A stretch of DNA of 64,000 nt from Nesterenkonia sp. E16_10 (GCF_017347085.1 NZ_JADPSA010000013.1:49795-113794), one strand, 5' to 3'. Positions 42,649-52,014 are shown, counted from the stretch's first letter. The notes: generated by a model not told the origin, from the sequence alone. Numbers and translations: made by a program.

Positions 42649-43989
42649 TCAGCGGGACTCCCTTAGCAGGGTGAGTAGCCGAGCGTCCTCGGGGTTGTCA
42701 GTCCGGGGCGTGTTCGGGGCGTTCATGTTCTCCAGCTCGATCTCCCGCGGATCGAGACTGTCGCGGATGGCGGAGAACAGGTTCACGTTGTTCAGACCTT
42801 CCAGATTGGCGCTAAGCCCTCGCGCGTAGTTGTCCGTGGTTCTCCAGCCCAAACGCTCGTATGCCAACCGGAGGGCGAATGCCCAGCGGAAGAGGTGGCG
42901 TCGTACCTGCGGCATATCAGCCTCTGAGTACTTGTTGGTGTAGTAGAGGGCCGCAGCGACGTATAGCTCCCGGCAGTACCTAAATCGCGCCCCGTCGTGG
43001 AAGACCGTGAGATCCGCACTCGTAAGACCAGCTGTGTTGGCATCCGAAAAGAGTTCCTCGTCCAACCGCTGATACTCCCCGAGCATGAACGCGGCGTAGT
43101 CGAAGAAGGACTTGCCCGCAGCGACCGGAGCATCAAGCTGGTGCTGGGCACGCTTGAGATCTCTGCGGGTCACTGGGTCGGCATCAGGATGGGACCACTC
43201 TTGTAAACCGGGGAGCACCACTTTGGCAGCGCGATGGTATTCAGCCCCCGGCAGGCGACGGGTCGACCTGCCGACTCCTTTGAATAGATTCAGGTCATCA
43301 GTAGTAAATGCATGCGCTGACATGTTGCGGCTCCACCAGTGAATGCGGGCCAGGTAGGTGCCGAAGAGTCGGTCCAGGTCGTTCTCATCCGCCTTCTCCC
43401 ATTGCTCGACCACGGCGCGCTGCTCGGCGATGCTCGCATCCGCCATTTCTCGCAGGTGGAAGGCCTTGAGCAGGTCATGCGGACGCAGTGACTTACCCCG
43501 GAAGTTCTGTGAGTCGAAGAACTGGAATGCCTCATCCTCGTCATCGGTGACGATTCTCAAAACCTTAGCGTCGGCGTCGAGGAAATCCCGGTACCTTGCG
43601 AAGCGCCTGGAAGAACGTTCGAGGTCAGAGACTCGACGTGAGAGTTCCTGGTGGACGTGGTGGATCGGGGTGTCCCCTGATTGGAGATGGGGGATCCTCT
43701 GACCGCGCAAAAGCGCCCGCAGCATGTGGAGGGTCAGGATTCGTTGCTGCCCATCAACCACCTCGAAATGCGACTCCTGCGGACGGCTCAGGAGGATCAC
43801 GGTTCCCATGATGTAAGGGTGCTCCGGCCTGGTATCGAGAGCCTCCGCGACATCCGTGAACAGCTGTGCCGCGACGCGTGGGGACCAGGAGTACGGGCGT
43901 TGAAAATCGGGTATGCGCAGATCTGGAGCGTAAGTGCCAAGCAACTCGTCGACAGAGACGAACTGCAGCATTTCTTTGTTGATCGCCAT
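42649..43989 (-). CDS. DUF262 (GmrS-like) protein, first gene of pair
   Basis: 446 residues. LRIPDFQRPYSWSPRVAAQL (24-43) and FEVVDGQQRILTLHMLRALL, with DGQQR at 79-83, define a DUF262 domain. DEDEAFQFFDSQNFRGKSLR (F..N..G..L...D.lK) is the next conserved block. The C-terminal half is helical and has no HxxP nuclease motif, so this protein probably senses or hydrolyses nucleotide while the partner at 40605-42647 supplies nuclease activity. This division of labour is inference. The gene begins about 460 bp from the ychF stop. Confidence 0.83.
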   Translation of the reverse strand: MAINKEMLQFVSVDELLGTYAPDLRIPDFQRPYSWSPRVAAQLFTDVAEALDTRPEHPYIMGTVILLSRPQESHFEVVDGQQRILTLHMLRALLRGQRIPHLQSGDTPIHHVHQELSRRVSDLERSSRRFARYRDFLDADAKVLRIVTDDEDEAFQFFDSQNFRGKSLRPHDLLKAFHLREMADASIAEQRAVVEQWEKADENDLDRLFGTYLARIHWWSRNMSAHAFTTDDLNLFKGVGRSTRRLPGAEYHRAAKVVLPGLQEWSHPDADPVTRRDLKRAQHQLDAPVAAGKSFFDYAAFMLGEYQRLDEELFSDANTAGLTSADLTVFHDGARFRYCRELYVAAALYYTNKYSEADMPQVRRHLFRWAFALRLAYERLGWRTTDNYARGLSANLEGLNNVNLFSAIRDSLDPREIELENMNAPNTPRTDNPEDARLLTLLRESR

Positions 43990-44452
43990 GATGTCGACCG
44001 TAGTGGATAGATGGGACCGGGGTCGGGCGTGACACCGGAACGTGCAGTTGGCGCTTGTGTGGACGCAAGAGCGTCTCGTGCGGGTTCCAATGTACTGGGC
44101 CAGGGCTTAGGCGAGCCTGGTAACAATCCACACTTGACCGCGCTCCTTTGTGAGCCGATCCCTCGTCGAATTGCCGAGGTCTGTTTCAGAGGAGGCATTG
44201 AATCAGAAGCCTTGGGAGGTGCGCATCTCCCGAGAAGCTGGAACCGAGCAGAAAGTGGTCCCTTGTGCCCTAACGGCGGCCGATTTTTGACGGCGAGACA
44301 TAGGCTGAATTGACTTCCGCTCCTGCGCGGATCCCGCTGGCGAAGAAGCCAATTCAGCACAAGTAATTCCGATTAACTAAAAGTGGATCAGAACTCGAAT
44401 TTTTATCTCAAATTGAGGACAGAAGCCAAAACTCCTGGTCGGGAACGTATTT
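43990..44452. other. Non-coding stretch between DUF262 operon and ychF
   Basis: 463 bp with no recognisable gene. The last 90 bp before the ychF stop are AT-rich (AAATTCCGATTAACTAAAAG-like, then TTTTTATCTCAAATTG). It should contain the DUF262 promoter and the right arm of the cassette. Confidence 0.45.
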
Positions 44453-45538
44453 TTACACGTTAAACCGGAACTCCACCACGTCGCCGTCCTTCATGATGTA
44501 TTCCTTGCCCTCGATCCGGACCTTGCCGGCAGACTTCGCATCGGCCATAGACCCAGCGGCCACCAGGTCCTCGAAGTTGACGATCTCGGCCTTGATGAAG
44601 CCGCGCTGGAAGTCGGTGTGGATCACGCCGGCGGCCTCGGGCGCCGTCGCTCCCTTGTTGACCGTCCAGGCGCGGGTCTCTTTGGGCCCGGCGGTGAGGT
44701 AGGTCTGCAGCCCGAGCGTGGCGAAGCCGACGCGGGCCAGCTGGTCCATGCCGGACTCTTCCTGGCCGTTGAGCTCCAGCATCTCGCGGGCCTCCTCCTC
44801 GGAGAGCTCCACGAGGTCGGCCTCAAGCTTCGCGTCGAGGAACACGGCGTCAGCCGGGGCGACCAGCGCCGCCAGCTCGGCCTGCTTCTCGGCGGAGTTC
44901 AGCACGCCTTCGTCGGCGTTGAACACGTAGATGAAGGGCTTGGCGGTGAGCAGGTTCAGCTGGGAAAGGTGCTCCATCTCCAGCTTGTCCTTGGTGATGG
45001 AGCTGAAGATGGTGTCACCGCGCTCCAGGGTCTTCTGCGCGACCAGGTAGGCGTCCAGGGTGGCCTGCTCGGCCTTGCGCCCCTTGACCTGCTTCTCCAG
45101 CTTCGGGATCGCGTTCTCCATGGTCTGGAGGTCAGCCAGGATCAGCTCGGTGTTGATGGTCTCCATGTCCGAGGTGGGATCCACCTTGCCGTCCACGTGG
45201 ATGACGTTCTCGTCCTCGAAGACCCGGACCACCTGGGCGATCGCGTGGGCCTCACGGATCGTGGCCAGGAACTGGTTGCCCAGCCCCTCCCCCTCGGAGG
45301 CGCCCTTGACGATCCCGGCGATGTCGACGAAGGACACCGTGGCGGGAAGGATCTTCTGCGAGCCGAAGATCTTCGCCAGCTCATCAAGCCGCTCATCAGG
45401 CAGATTCACGATGCCCACATTGGGCTCGATGGTCGCGAACGGGTAGTTCGCCGCCAAGATCGACTGACGAGTCAGCGCGTTGAACAGGGTCGACTTGCCC
45501 ACATTGGGTAGTCCTACGATTCCGATAGTCAAAGCCAC
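44453..45538 (-). CDS. ychF: Redox-responsive ATPase/GTPase YchF (Obg family)
   Basis: About 361 residues. The G domain begins [20 protein letters not shown] (P-loop, with Leu in the position that favours ATP), followed by [20 protein letters not shown] and [20 protein letters not shown] (switch II). The C-terminal TGS domain ends [12 protein letters not shown]. YchF is a universally conserved ribosome-associated ATPase affecting stress and translation. I take the GTG at 45538 (MALTIG..., AGGTGA upstream) rather than the GTG two codons earlier. Its 3' codons recur at 36251 and 38382, so the gene end appears to be an integration target that leaves the protein intact. Confidence 0.95.
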   Translation of the reverse strand: MALTIGIVGLPNVGKSTLFNALTRQSILAANYPFATIEPNVGIVNLPDERLDELAKIFGSQKILPATVSFVDIAGIVKGASEGEGLGNQFLATIREAHAIAQVVRVFEDENVIHVDGKVDPTSDMETINTELILADLQTMENAIPKLEKQVKGRKAEQATLDAYLVAQKTLERGDTIFSSITKDKLEMEHLSQLNLLTAKPFIYVFNADEGVLNSAEKQAELAALVAPADAVFLDAKLEADLVELSEEEAREMLELNGQEESGMDQLARVGFATLGLQTYLTAGPKETRAWTVNKGATAPEAAGVIHTDFQRGFIKAEIVNFEDLVAAGSMADAKSAGKVRIEGKEYIMKDGDVVEFRFNV

Positions 45539-45792
45539 GGTCACCTAACCTACCGTCCCTTGGCCCCCGCGGCGACTTCCAGGGCCTTTCCGCCTCTGAC
45601 CAGCGCACCTTAGAATGAGACTCCGTTCAGCATGTGGACCAGGTCCCCGGAGTTTCTGGAGATTCGGATCACATCTACCGCCCTCTGGTGCCGCGGACGC
45701 GGCCATCCCGTGTCTAAGATGCCTGAGGCTCCATCACTCGAACCTATTGATACACAAGCGCACTCACTCAGCACCGGAAGGAACACAATTTC

Positions 45793-47937
45793 ATGGCATC
45801 GGCCACGCAAGACGTCCCCAGCGACGTCCCGAGCGATGTCCAGGGGGACGGCTCGTCAGGTACTCCTGCACGCTCGAAAGTGAATCTGCCGGTCTTCATC
45901 GGCTCCGCGGCGATCATCATCGCCTTCACCCTGTGGGCCTGGTTGGCGCCAGACACCGCCTACACCACGCTGGAATCCGTCTTCCTCTGGATCGGCGCGA
46001 ACCTCGGCTGGTATTACATCCTCACCGCCGGCATCGTGGTGGTCTTCGTCCTGATCGTCGCCTTCTCCCGGGTCGGCCGGACCAAGATGGGACCGGATCA
46101 CTCCACCCCGAAGTACAACCTCTTCACCTGGACGGCAATGCTCTTCGCCGCCGGCATCGGCGTGGACCTGATGTTCTTCGCGATCTCCGGACCTGCCACG
46201 AACCTCACCACCGCCCCCGGCGTGGAGGCCGGCTCCTCCGCGGCCACCGAGATGGCCGTGCTCTGGACGTTGTTCCACTACGGCATCCCCGGCTGGGCGA
46301 TGTACGCGCTGATGGGCATGGCCTTCGGCCTGTTCGCCTACCGCTACCACCTGCCGCTGAGCATCCGCAGCGCGCTGTATCCGATCATCGGCAAACGCGC
46401 CCAGGGCGCCACCGGCGACGGCATCGAGATCGCGGCCGTCATCGGCACCATCTTCGGCATCGCCACCAGCCTCGGTATCGGCGTGGTCTTCCTCAACTAC
46501 GGCCTGGAATGGCTCTTCGGGATAGAACAGGGCACCGGCGCGCAGATTGGGCTGATCGTGCTCGCGGTGATCGTCGTGATCGCCTCCTCCGTCTCCGGTG
46601 TGGACAAGGGCATCCGACGCCTCGCCGAGCTCAACGTGGTCTTCGCCGTCGTGCTGCTGCTCTACGTGCTGATCGCCGGGGAGACCACCTACCTGCTCAA
46701 TGCGCTGGTCAAGAACGTCGGCGACTTTGCCGCATTCTTCCCCTCGATGCTGCTGAACACCTTCGCCTACGATCCGCCCGAGGGTGAGTGGCTGGAATGG
46801 TGGACGCTGTTCTTCTGGGCCTGGTGGATCGCCTGGGCCCCCTTCGTGGGCCTCTTCCTGGCCCGGATCTCTCGCGGCCGCACGCTGCGCCAGTTCGTCA
46901 TCGGTACCCTGATCATCCCGTTCGGCTTCATCCTGCTGTGGATCTCGATCTTCGGCAACGGCGCCATCTGGGAGTTCCTGCAGGGCAACACCGAGTTCAT
47001 CACCGCCGCGGTGGAGAGCCCGGAGGCCAGCTACTACCTGCTGCTCGAGCAGTACCCCGGTGCGACCTTCACCATCGGGCTCTCGGTGATCACCGGTCTG
47101 CTGTTCTACATCACCTCCGCCGACTCCGGCGCCCTGGTGATGGCGAACTTCACCTCCAAGCCGCTGAGCCATTCCGACGACGGCGCCCCCTGGCTCCGCG
47201 TGTTCTGGGCGCTGGCCACCGGTGCGCTCACCCTGGCGGTGCTGATGCTCGACGGGGTCTACACCCTGCAGATGGCCACGGTGATCATCGGACTGCCGTT
47301 CTCGGTCGTGATGTACCTGCTGATGGTGGGCATCTGGCGGGCGCTGCAGATGGAGCGCTATAACCGGGAATCTCGCGAGGCCACCCTGCCCTGGATGGTC
47401 TCCGAGCGCAGCCAGGACTCCGGCGAGCGCGGCGGGCTGAGCTGGCGCCGTCGTCTGGCCCGGGGCATGCACTTCCCTTCCGCGAAGCAGGCCACCGAGT
47501 TCGTCGAGACCGTGGCAGCTCCTGCCGTGGAGGATGTGGCCGCAGAGCTGCGCGAACAAGGAGCAGAGGTCAGCTGCGAACGCGGCCTGGTGCCGGACAC
47601 CCAGATCCCGCACATCGATCTGCACGTCTACTTCGGCGAGCAGACCGAGTTCAAGTACCAGGTCTACCCGATCGCGTACTCGGTGCCGAGCTTCGCACGC
47701 AGCATGCGCCCCACCGAGGAGACCTACTACCGTGTGGAGACGTTCTCCGCCACCGGCTCGGAAGGTCATGACCTCATGGGCTACACCCGGGAGCAGGTCA
47801 TCGCCGATGTCCTGGACTCCTACGAACGGCACCTGACCTTCCTCACCATGAGTGAGGAAGGCGGGCAGTCCTCCTCGCTGCACACCGGCAGCAACATCCC
47901 AGACGACTGGGACCACGACCGCACCAACGGAAGCTGA
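45793..47937 (+). CDS. betT: BCCT-family choline/betaine transporter (BetT-like)
   Basis: 714 residues with 12 transmembrane helices. MLFAAGIGVDLMFFAISGPA is the BCCT signature around the G-x-G-x-x substrate loop, and FFWAWWIAWAPFVGLFLARI with SRGRTLRQF is the second signature (W..W..F..RISRGRT). FYITSADSGALVMA is the unwound helix-9/10 region. A cytoplasmic C-terminal extension of about 170 residues (from 545), as in BetT, probably senses osmotic state. It moves choline or betaine with Na+ or H+. AAGGAA lies 10-11 bases upstream. It leads an operon with the two choline-oxidation enzymes; no betI-type regulator is adjacent. Confidence 0.92.
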   Translation: MASATQDVPSDVPSDVQGDGSSGTPARSKVNLPVFIGSAAIIIAFTLWAWLAPDTAYTTLESVFLWIGANLGWYYILTAGIVVVFVLIVAFSRVGRTKMGPDHSTPKYNLFTWTAMLFAAGIGVDLMFFAISGPATNLTTAPGVEAGSSAATEMAVLWTLFHYGIPGWAMYALMGMAFGLFAYRYHLPLSIRSALYPIIGKRAQGATGDGIEIAAVIGTIFGIATSLGIGVVFLNYGLEWLFGIEQGTGAQIGLIVLAVIVVIASSVSGVDKGIRRLAELNVVFAVVLLLYVLIAGETTYLLNALVKNVGDFAAFFPSMLLNTFAYDPPEGEWLEWWTLFFWAWWIAWAPFVGLFLARISRGRTLRQFVIGTLIIPFGFILLWISIFGNGAIWEFLQGNTEFITAAVESPEASYYLLLEQYPGATFTIGLSVITGLLFYITSADSGALVMANFTSKPLSHSDDGAPWLRVFWALATGALTLAVLMLDGVYTLQMATVIIGLPFSVVMYLLMVGIWRALQMERYNRESREATLPWMVSERSQDSGERGGLSWRRRLARGMHFPSAKQATEFVETVAAPAVEDVAAELREQGAEVSCERGLVPDTQIPHIDLHVYFGEQTEFKYQVYPIAYSVPSFARSMRPTEETYYRVETFSATGSEGHDLMGYTREQVIADVLDSYERHLTFLTMSEEGGQSSSLHTGSNIPDDWDHDRTNGS

Positions 47938-47946
47938 GGATCACAC

Positions 47947-49440
47947 ATGAGCACAGCAGAACAGGTCGCCACGCTGTTCATCGACGGGAAATGGGTCGCA
48001 GCCCAGTCCGGCGAGACGCGCACCATCCACTGCCCCGCAGACGGCTCCGAAGTGGGTGTGGTCTCCGAGGCCGGTGAGGCCGACACCCTCGCCGCGATCG
48101 CCGCCGCACGCAAGGCCTTCGACTCCCACGTCTGGGCCGACACCCCCGCCGCTGAGCGCGGAGCCTTCGTGCTGGCCGTGGCCGACGCCATCGAGGCGCG
48201 CAAGGACGAGTTCGCCCGCGCCGAGGCGCTGGACACCGGCAAGCGCTTCGTCGAGGCGCAGATCGACATGGACGACATCATCGGCTGCTACCGGCACTTC
48301 GGGAAGCTCGCCGACGCCGAGGCCGGCCGCCTGGTCGACGCCGGGGACCCCACCGTGATCTCCCGGGTCGTCTACGAGCCGGTCGGGGTCTGCGGAATGA
48401 TCACCCCGTGGAACTACCCGCTGCTGCAGGCGGCCTGGAAGATGGCCCCCGCCCTGGCCGCGGGCAACAGCTTCATCCTCAAGCCCGCGGAGCTGACCCC
48501 GCACACCGGCATGCTGATCATGGACGTCTATGACTCCCTGGGCCTGCCCGCCGGTGTGGCGAACCTGATCACCGGCGCCGGCGCCACCGCAGGTGCGCCG
48601 CTGTCCTCCCACCCGGATGTGGACATGGTGTCCTTCACCGGAGGCGTGGTCACCGGTCGCAAGATCGCCGCCACCGCCGCAGAGACCGTGAAGAAGGTCG
48701 CCCTGGAGCTCGGCGGCAAGAACCCCAACGTGGTCTTCGCCGATGCCGACTTCGACGCCGCGGTGGACAACGCACTCAACGCCGGCTTCGTGGACTCCGG
48801 GCTGGTCTGCTCCGCAGGCACCCGGCTGATCATCGAGGAGTCGATCAAGGAAAAGTTCGTCGCCGAGCTGGTCCGTCGCGCGGAGCACATCCGGATGGGC
48901 GGGCCCTTCGAGGAGACCGCCGAGACCGGGCCGCTGATCTCCGCCGAGCACCGCCAGAAGGTGTATGACTATACCCAGCGCGGCATCGAGGAGGGCGCCA
49001 CGCTGCGCACCGGGCACCACTTCGGCGGCGAGGAGCACCGCAACGGCTACTTCTACGCCCCCACCGTGCTCGACGACGTCAAGCGCGGCATGTACGTGGT
49101 GAAGGAGGAGGGCTTCGGCCCGGTGATCACCGTGGAGACCTTCACCACCGAGGCCGAGGCCATCGAGACCGCGAACGACACCATCTACGGCCTGGCCGGA
49201 GCGGTCTGGACCTCGGACAGCGGCACCGCCCACCGGGTGTCCTCCCGGCTGCGCCACGGCACCATCTGGATCAACGACTACCACCCCTACCTGCCGCAGG
49301 CGGAATGGGGCGGATTCAAGCAGTCCGGTGTCGGCCGCGAGCTGGGCCACATGGGGCTGGACGAGTACCGCGAGGCCAAGCACATCTACGAGAACACCGA
49401 ACCCGCCGTCACCGGCTGGTTCAGCATGCCGGAGAAATAA
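47947..49440 (+). CDS. betB: Betaine-aldehyde dehydrogenase (ALDH family)
   Basis: 497 residues of the NAD(P)-dependent aldehyde dehydrogenase family. GMITPWNYPLLQAAWKMAPA (cofactor and oxyanion Asn), ALELGGKNPNVVFADADFDA (catalytic Glu) and FVDSGLVCSAGTRLIIEESI (nucleophilic Cys) are intact, as is EEGFGPVITVETF. Its place between a BCCT transporter (9 bp upstream) and a GMC choline dehydrogenase (9 bp downstream) points to betaine aldehyde as substrate, giving the osmoprotectant glycine betaine. Confidence 0.9.
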   Translation: MSTAEQVATLFIDGKWVAAQSGETRTIHCPADGSEVGVVSEAGEADTLAAIAAARKAFDSHVWADTPAAERGAFVLAVADAIEARKDEFARAEALDTGKRFVEAQIDMDDIIGCYRHFGKLADAEAGRLVDAGDPTVISRVVYEPVGVCGMITPWNYPLLQAAWKMAPALAAGNSFILKPAELTPHTGMLIMDVYDSLGLPAGVANLITGAGATAGAPLSSHPDVDMVSFTGGVVTGRKIAATAAETVKKVALELGGKNPNVVFADADFDAAVDNALNAGFVDSGLVCSAGTRLIIEESIKEKFVAELVRRAEHIRMGGPFEETAETGPLISAEHRQKVYDYTQRGIEEGATLRTGHHFGGEEHRNGYFYAPTVLDDVKRGMYVVKEEGFGPVITVETFTTEAEAIETANDTIYGLAGAVWTSDSGTAHRVSSRLRHGTIWINDYHPYLPQAEWGGFKQSGVGRELGHMGLDEYREAKHIYENTEPAVTGWFSMPEK

Positions 49441-49449
49441 GGAGACCCC

Positions 49450-50970
49450 GTGGAGAACACTTACGACTACGTCGTGATCGGCGGCGCCGAAGACCCTAAC
49501 GTCACGGTGGCCCTGCTGGAAGCAGGTCCCACCGATGCGGACAAGCCCGAGGTGCTGCAGCTCAACCGCTGGATGGAGCTGCTGGAATCCGGCTACGACT
49601 GGGACTACCTCATCGAGCCCCAGGAGAACGGCAACTCCTTCATGCGTCACGCCCGCGCCAAGGTGCTCGGCGGCTGCTCCTCGCACAACTCCTGCATCGC
49701 CTTCTGGGCGCTGCGCGAGGACATGGACGAATGGGAGGCGAAGGGCGCCACCGGCTGGAACGCGGAGTCCACCTACCCGCTGTTCAAGCGTCTGGAGACC
49801 AACGACGCCCCCGGGGACCACCATGGCCGCAGCGGCCCGGTGAACCTGATGACCATCCCCCCGGAGGACCCCTGCGGGGTGGCGCTGCTGGACGCCTGTG
49901 AGGAGAACGGTATCCCCCGGGTGGCGTTCAACACCGGAGAGACCGTGCTCAAGGGCGCGAACTTCTTCCAGATCAACCGCAAGGAAGACGGCACGCGATC
50001 CTCCTCCTCGGTGTCCTACCTGCACCCGATCCTGGACCGCCCCAACCTGAGCATCCTCACCGATAACTGGGTGCGCGAGATCATCTTCGATGGTGATCGC
50101 GCCGTGGGCGTGGACACGGTGGACAACGCCTTCGGCCGGGCCCGGCGGATCAGTGCGAACAAGGAGATCGTGCTCTCCGCGGGCGCCATCGATTCCCCGA
50201 AGCTGCTGATGCTCTCCGGGATCGGACCCGCAGAGCACCTGGCGGAGTTCGGGATCCAGGCACGCGTGGACTCCCCCGGTGTGGGCGAGCACCTGCAGGA
50301 CCACCCCGAGGCGGTCATCGCATGGGAGGCCAAGCAGCCCATGACCGAGGACTCCTACCAGTGGTGGGAGATCGGGATCTTCGCCTCCACCCGGGAGGGA
50401 CTGGACCGACCGGACCTGATGATGCACTACGGTTCGGTGCCCTTCGACATGCACACGCTGCGTCAGGGCTACCCCAGCGCGGACAACACCTTCTGCCTGA
50501 CCCCGAACGTCACTCACGCGAAGTCCCGCGGAACGGTGCGGCTGCGCTCGAAGGACTACCGGGACAAGCCCAAGGTCGATCCGCGCTACTTCACCGATGC
50601 CGAGGGCCACGACATGCGCGTGGCCGTGGAGGGCATCAAGCTGGCCCGCCAGATCGCGGCGCAGCCTGCCCTGGCGGAGTGGGCCGGTCGCGAGCTCTTC
50701 CCCGGGCAGGAGACCCAGACTGATGAGGAGCTGGCCGACTATGTGACCCGTACGCACAACACGGTCTACCACCCGGCCGGGTCCGTGCGGATGGGCGCCG
50801 ACGACGATGCGATGTCACCGGTGGACTCCCAGCTGCGGGTCAAGGGCGTTCAGGGCCTGCGGGTCGCCGACGCCTCGGTGATGCCGGAGCTGACCACGGT
50901 GAACCCGAACATCACCACCATGATGATCGGTGAGCGCTGCGCGGACCTGATCAAGGCGGCCCACGCCTAG
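49450..50970 (+). CDS. betA: Choline dehydrogenase (GMC oxidoreductase) missing the FAD-binding loop
   Basis: 506 residues. Most GMC landmarks are present: VTVALLEAGPTDADKPEVLQ, ARAKVLGGCSSHNSCIAFWA (signature 1), EIVLSAGAIDSPKLLMLSGI (signature 2), and YHPAGSVRMGADDDAMSPVD with TTVNPNITTMMIGER, carrying the catalytic His/Asn pair. The start YDYVVIGGAEDPNVTVALLE is abnormal: relatives read VIGGGxAGxxxAxRLSEDPxV, so about 12-14 residues including the G-x-G-x-x-G loop are gone, with the frame kept. AAGGAG precedes the GTG start, so expression looks intact, but FAD binding should be impaired. A sequencing or assembly error is possible. Confidence 0.85.
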   Translation: MENTYDYVVIGGAEDPNVTVALLEAGPTDADKPEVLQLNRWMELLESGYDWDYLIEPQENGNSFMRHARAKVLGGCSSHNSCIAFWALREDMDEWEAKGATGWNAESTYPLFKRLETNDAPGDHHGRSGPVNLMTIPPEDPCGVALLDACEENGIPRVAFNTGETVLKGANFFQINRKEDGTRSSSSVSYLHPILDRPNLSILTDNWVREIIFDGDRAVGVDTVDNAFGRARRISANKEIVLSAGAIDSPKLLMLSGIGPAEHLAEFGIQARVDSPGVGEHLQDHPEAVIAWEAKQPMTEDSYQWWEIGIFASTREGLDRPDLMMHYGSVPFDMHTLRQGYPSADNTFCLTPNVTHAKSRGTVRLRSKDYRDKPKVDPRYFTDAEGHDMRVAVEGIKLARQIAAQPALAEWAGRELFPGQETQTDEELADYVTRTHNTVYHPAGSVRMGADDDAMSPVDSQLRVKGVQGLRVADASVMPELTTVNPNITTMMIGERCADLIKAAHA

Positions 50971-50981
50971 ATCTCGTGCTC

Positions 50982-51001
50982 TGCCCGGTTTTCGCCGGGC
51001 A
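50982..51001 (+). terminator. Short stem-loop after betA
   Basis: TGCCCGG (50982-50988) pairs with CCGGGCA (50995-51001) around TTTTCG, 11 bases after the betA stop. It is a plausible terminator for the choline operon. Confidence 0.5.
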
Positions 51002-51005
51002 CTCC

Positions 51006-51082
51006 CACATCGAGTGGGCGATCTGAGGGAAATATTCGGCCCCCACGGGCTGAAAGTTCCCGAAGATCGCCCACTCGATGTG
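51006..51082. repeat. Large hairpin with 19-bp perfect arms
   Basis: CACATCGAGTGGGCGATCT (51006-51024) and AGATCGCCCACTCGATGTG (51064-51082) are exact reverse complements, separated by 39 bases. Inside, GGGAA (51028-51032) and TTCCC (51057-51061) can extend the pairing. It lies between the convergent betA and histidine phosphatase genes. The form suggests a dispersed palindromic (REP/MITE-like) element or a bidirectional terminator. Confidence 0.75.
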
Positions 51083-51137
51083 TTTGAGGGCTCTTTGCAG
51101 AGGAGGCTCGGTCCTCCGGTGGTTCGCCGGCTGGCCC

Positions 51138-51911
51138 TCAGATCGCGGTGGACGGCCCCGGATGGGACAGCTCGGGGTTCAGCAGCTCCGGGGAGAGGTT
51201 GATCAGCCGCAGCCTGGCGTGATCGGCGATCTGCTCATCGCTCAGCGCCCGGATCGCGCGGGCCTCGGCGTCGTCGTCGTGGTCCTCGTCCAGCCCGGAG
51301 TTCGGCAGCGAGGAGGACACCGGGCCCTTGCTGAGCGGGATGTCGAGCACCGTGACCGAGGCCGGGGTCAGCGGGATGAACTGGCTGCGATCGATCAGCC
51401 CGAGCCCCTCGAAGAGCACCCGCAGCGCCGCTCCGTGGGAGACGGCGACGGCGGTGCGCACTTCGAAGCCGAGGTCCGCCGAGGCCGTGGGGGCGATCTC
51501 CGCGGTGGCTCGCACGATGTCGGCGAAGGCGCCGGTCATCCGGGCCTGCAGCGCCTGGTGGGTCTCCCCGCCGGCCGGGGTGTAGCTGCCCGCGCGCCAG
51601 CCCTCGAAGTTCTCCGGCTCGGCGTCACGGATCTGCGCGGCGTAGGCGCCCTCCCACTCCCCCAGGTTCTGCTCGCGCAGCTCGTCCCAGATGCGCGGGG
51701 TCAGGTCCAGGCCGAACTCGGCGAAGGTCTGCTGGGTGCGGACCAGGCTGGAGACGTGGGCCTGTGCGGGCTGCTGGGCGCGGATGAAGGCGCCGGTGGT
51801 GCGCGCCTGCAGCGCCCCGGAGTCGGACAGCTCGATGTCCGAGTGGCCCTGCAGCCGGTGTGCCTTGTTCCACTCGGTCTCGCCATGGCGGACCAGCAGG
51901 ATGCGAATCAT
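51138..51911 (-). CDS. Histidine phosphatase family protein
   Basis: 257 residues. MIRILLVRHGETEWNKAHRL carries the phosphohistidine RHG motif and QGHSDIELSDSGALQARTTG the usual Q-G-x-x-D-x-x-L-x-x-x-G segment. ELREQNLGEWEGAYAAQIRD supplies the acid, and AVAVSHGAALRVLFEGLGLI the second catalytic histidine. The C-terminal 60 residues are an acidic, strain-specific tail. It may be a phosphoglycerate-mutase-like phosphatase of unknown substrate. The ATG at 51911 follows GAGGAG by six bases; homology starts there. Confidence 0.88.
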   Translation of the reverse strand: MIRILLVRHGETEWNKAHRLQGHSDIELSDSGALQARTTGAFIRAQQPAQAHVSSLVRTQQTFAEFGLDLTPRIWDELREQNLGEWEGAYAAQIRDAEPENFEGWRAGSYTPAGGETHQALQARMTGAFADIVRATAEIAPTASADLGFEVRTAVAVSHGAALRVLFEGLGLIDRSQFIPLTPASVTVLDIPLSKGPVSSSLPNSGLDEDHDDDAEARAIRALSDEQIADHARLRLINLSPELLNPELSHPGPSTAI

Positions 51912-52014
51912 GGATCTCCTCGGGATTTCTTGGGATCGGGTGCTCACCTGGGGAGGTTCACCCTCAGGTTCTCTCGCGCCAGACTATGTCAGTGCCCGGT
52001 GACATGCTGGTGCC

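Noticed and set aside
45856..47916. A 686-codon minus-strand frame opposite the BCCT transporter
   Set aside because: Antisense shadow of a transporter with clear signatures; its composition (Gly/Asp/Glu/His/Arg-rich, no hydrophobic core) is not protein-like.
47941..50772. A 943-codon open frame on the minus strand opposite betB/betA
   Set aside because: It lies antisense to two clearly real genes, is rich in His/Val/Gly/Asp as expected from antisense of GC-rich codons, and matches no family.
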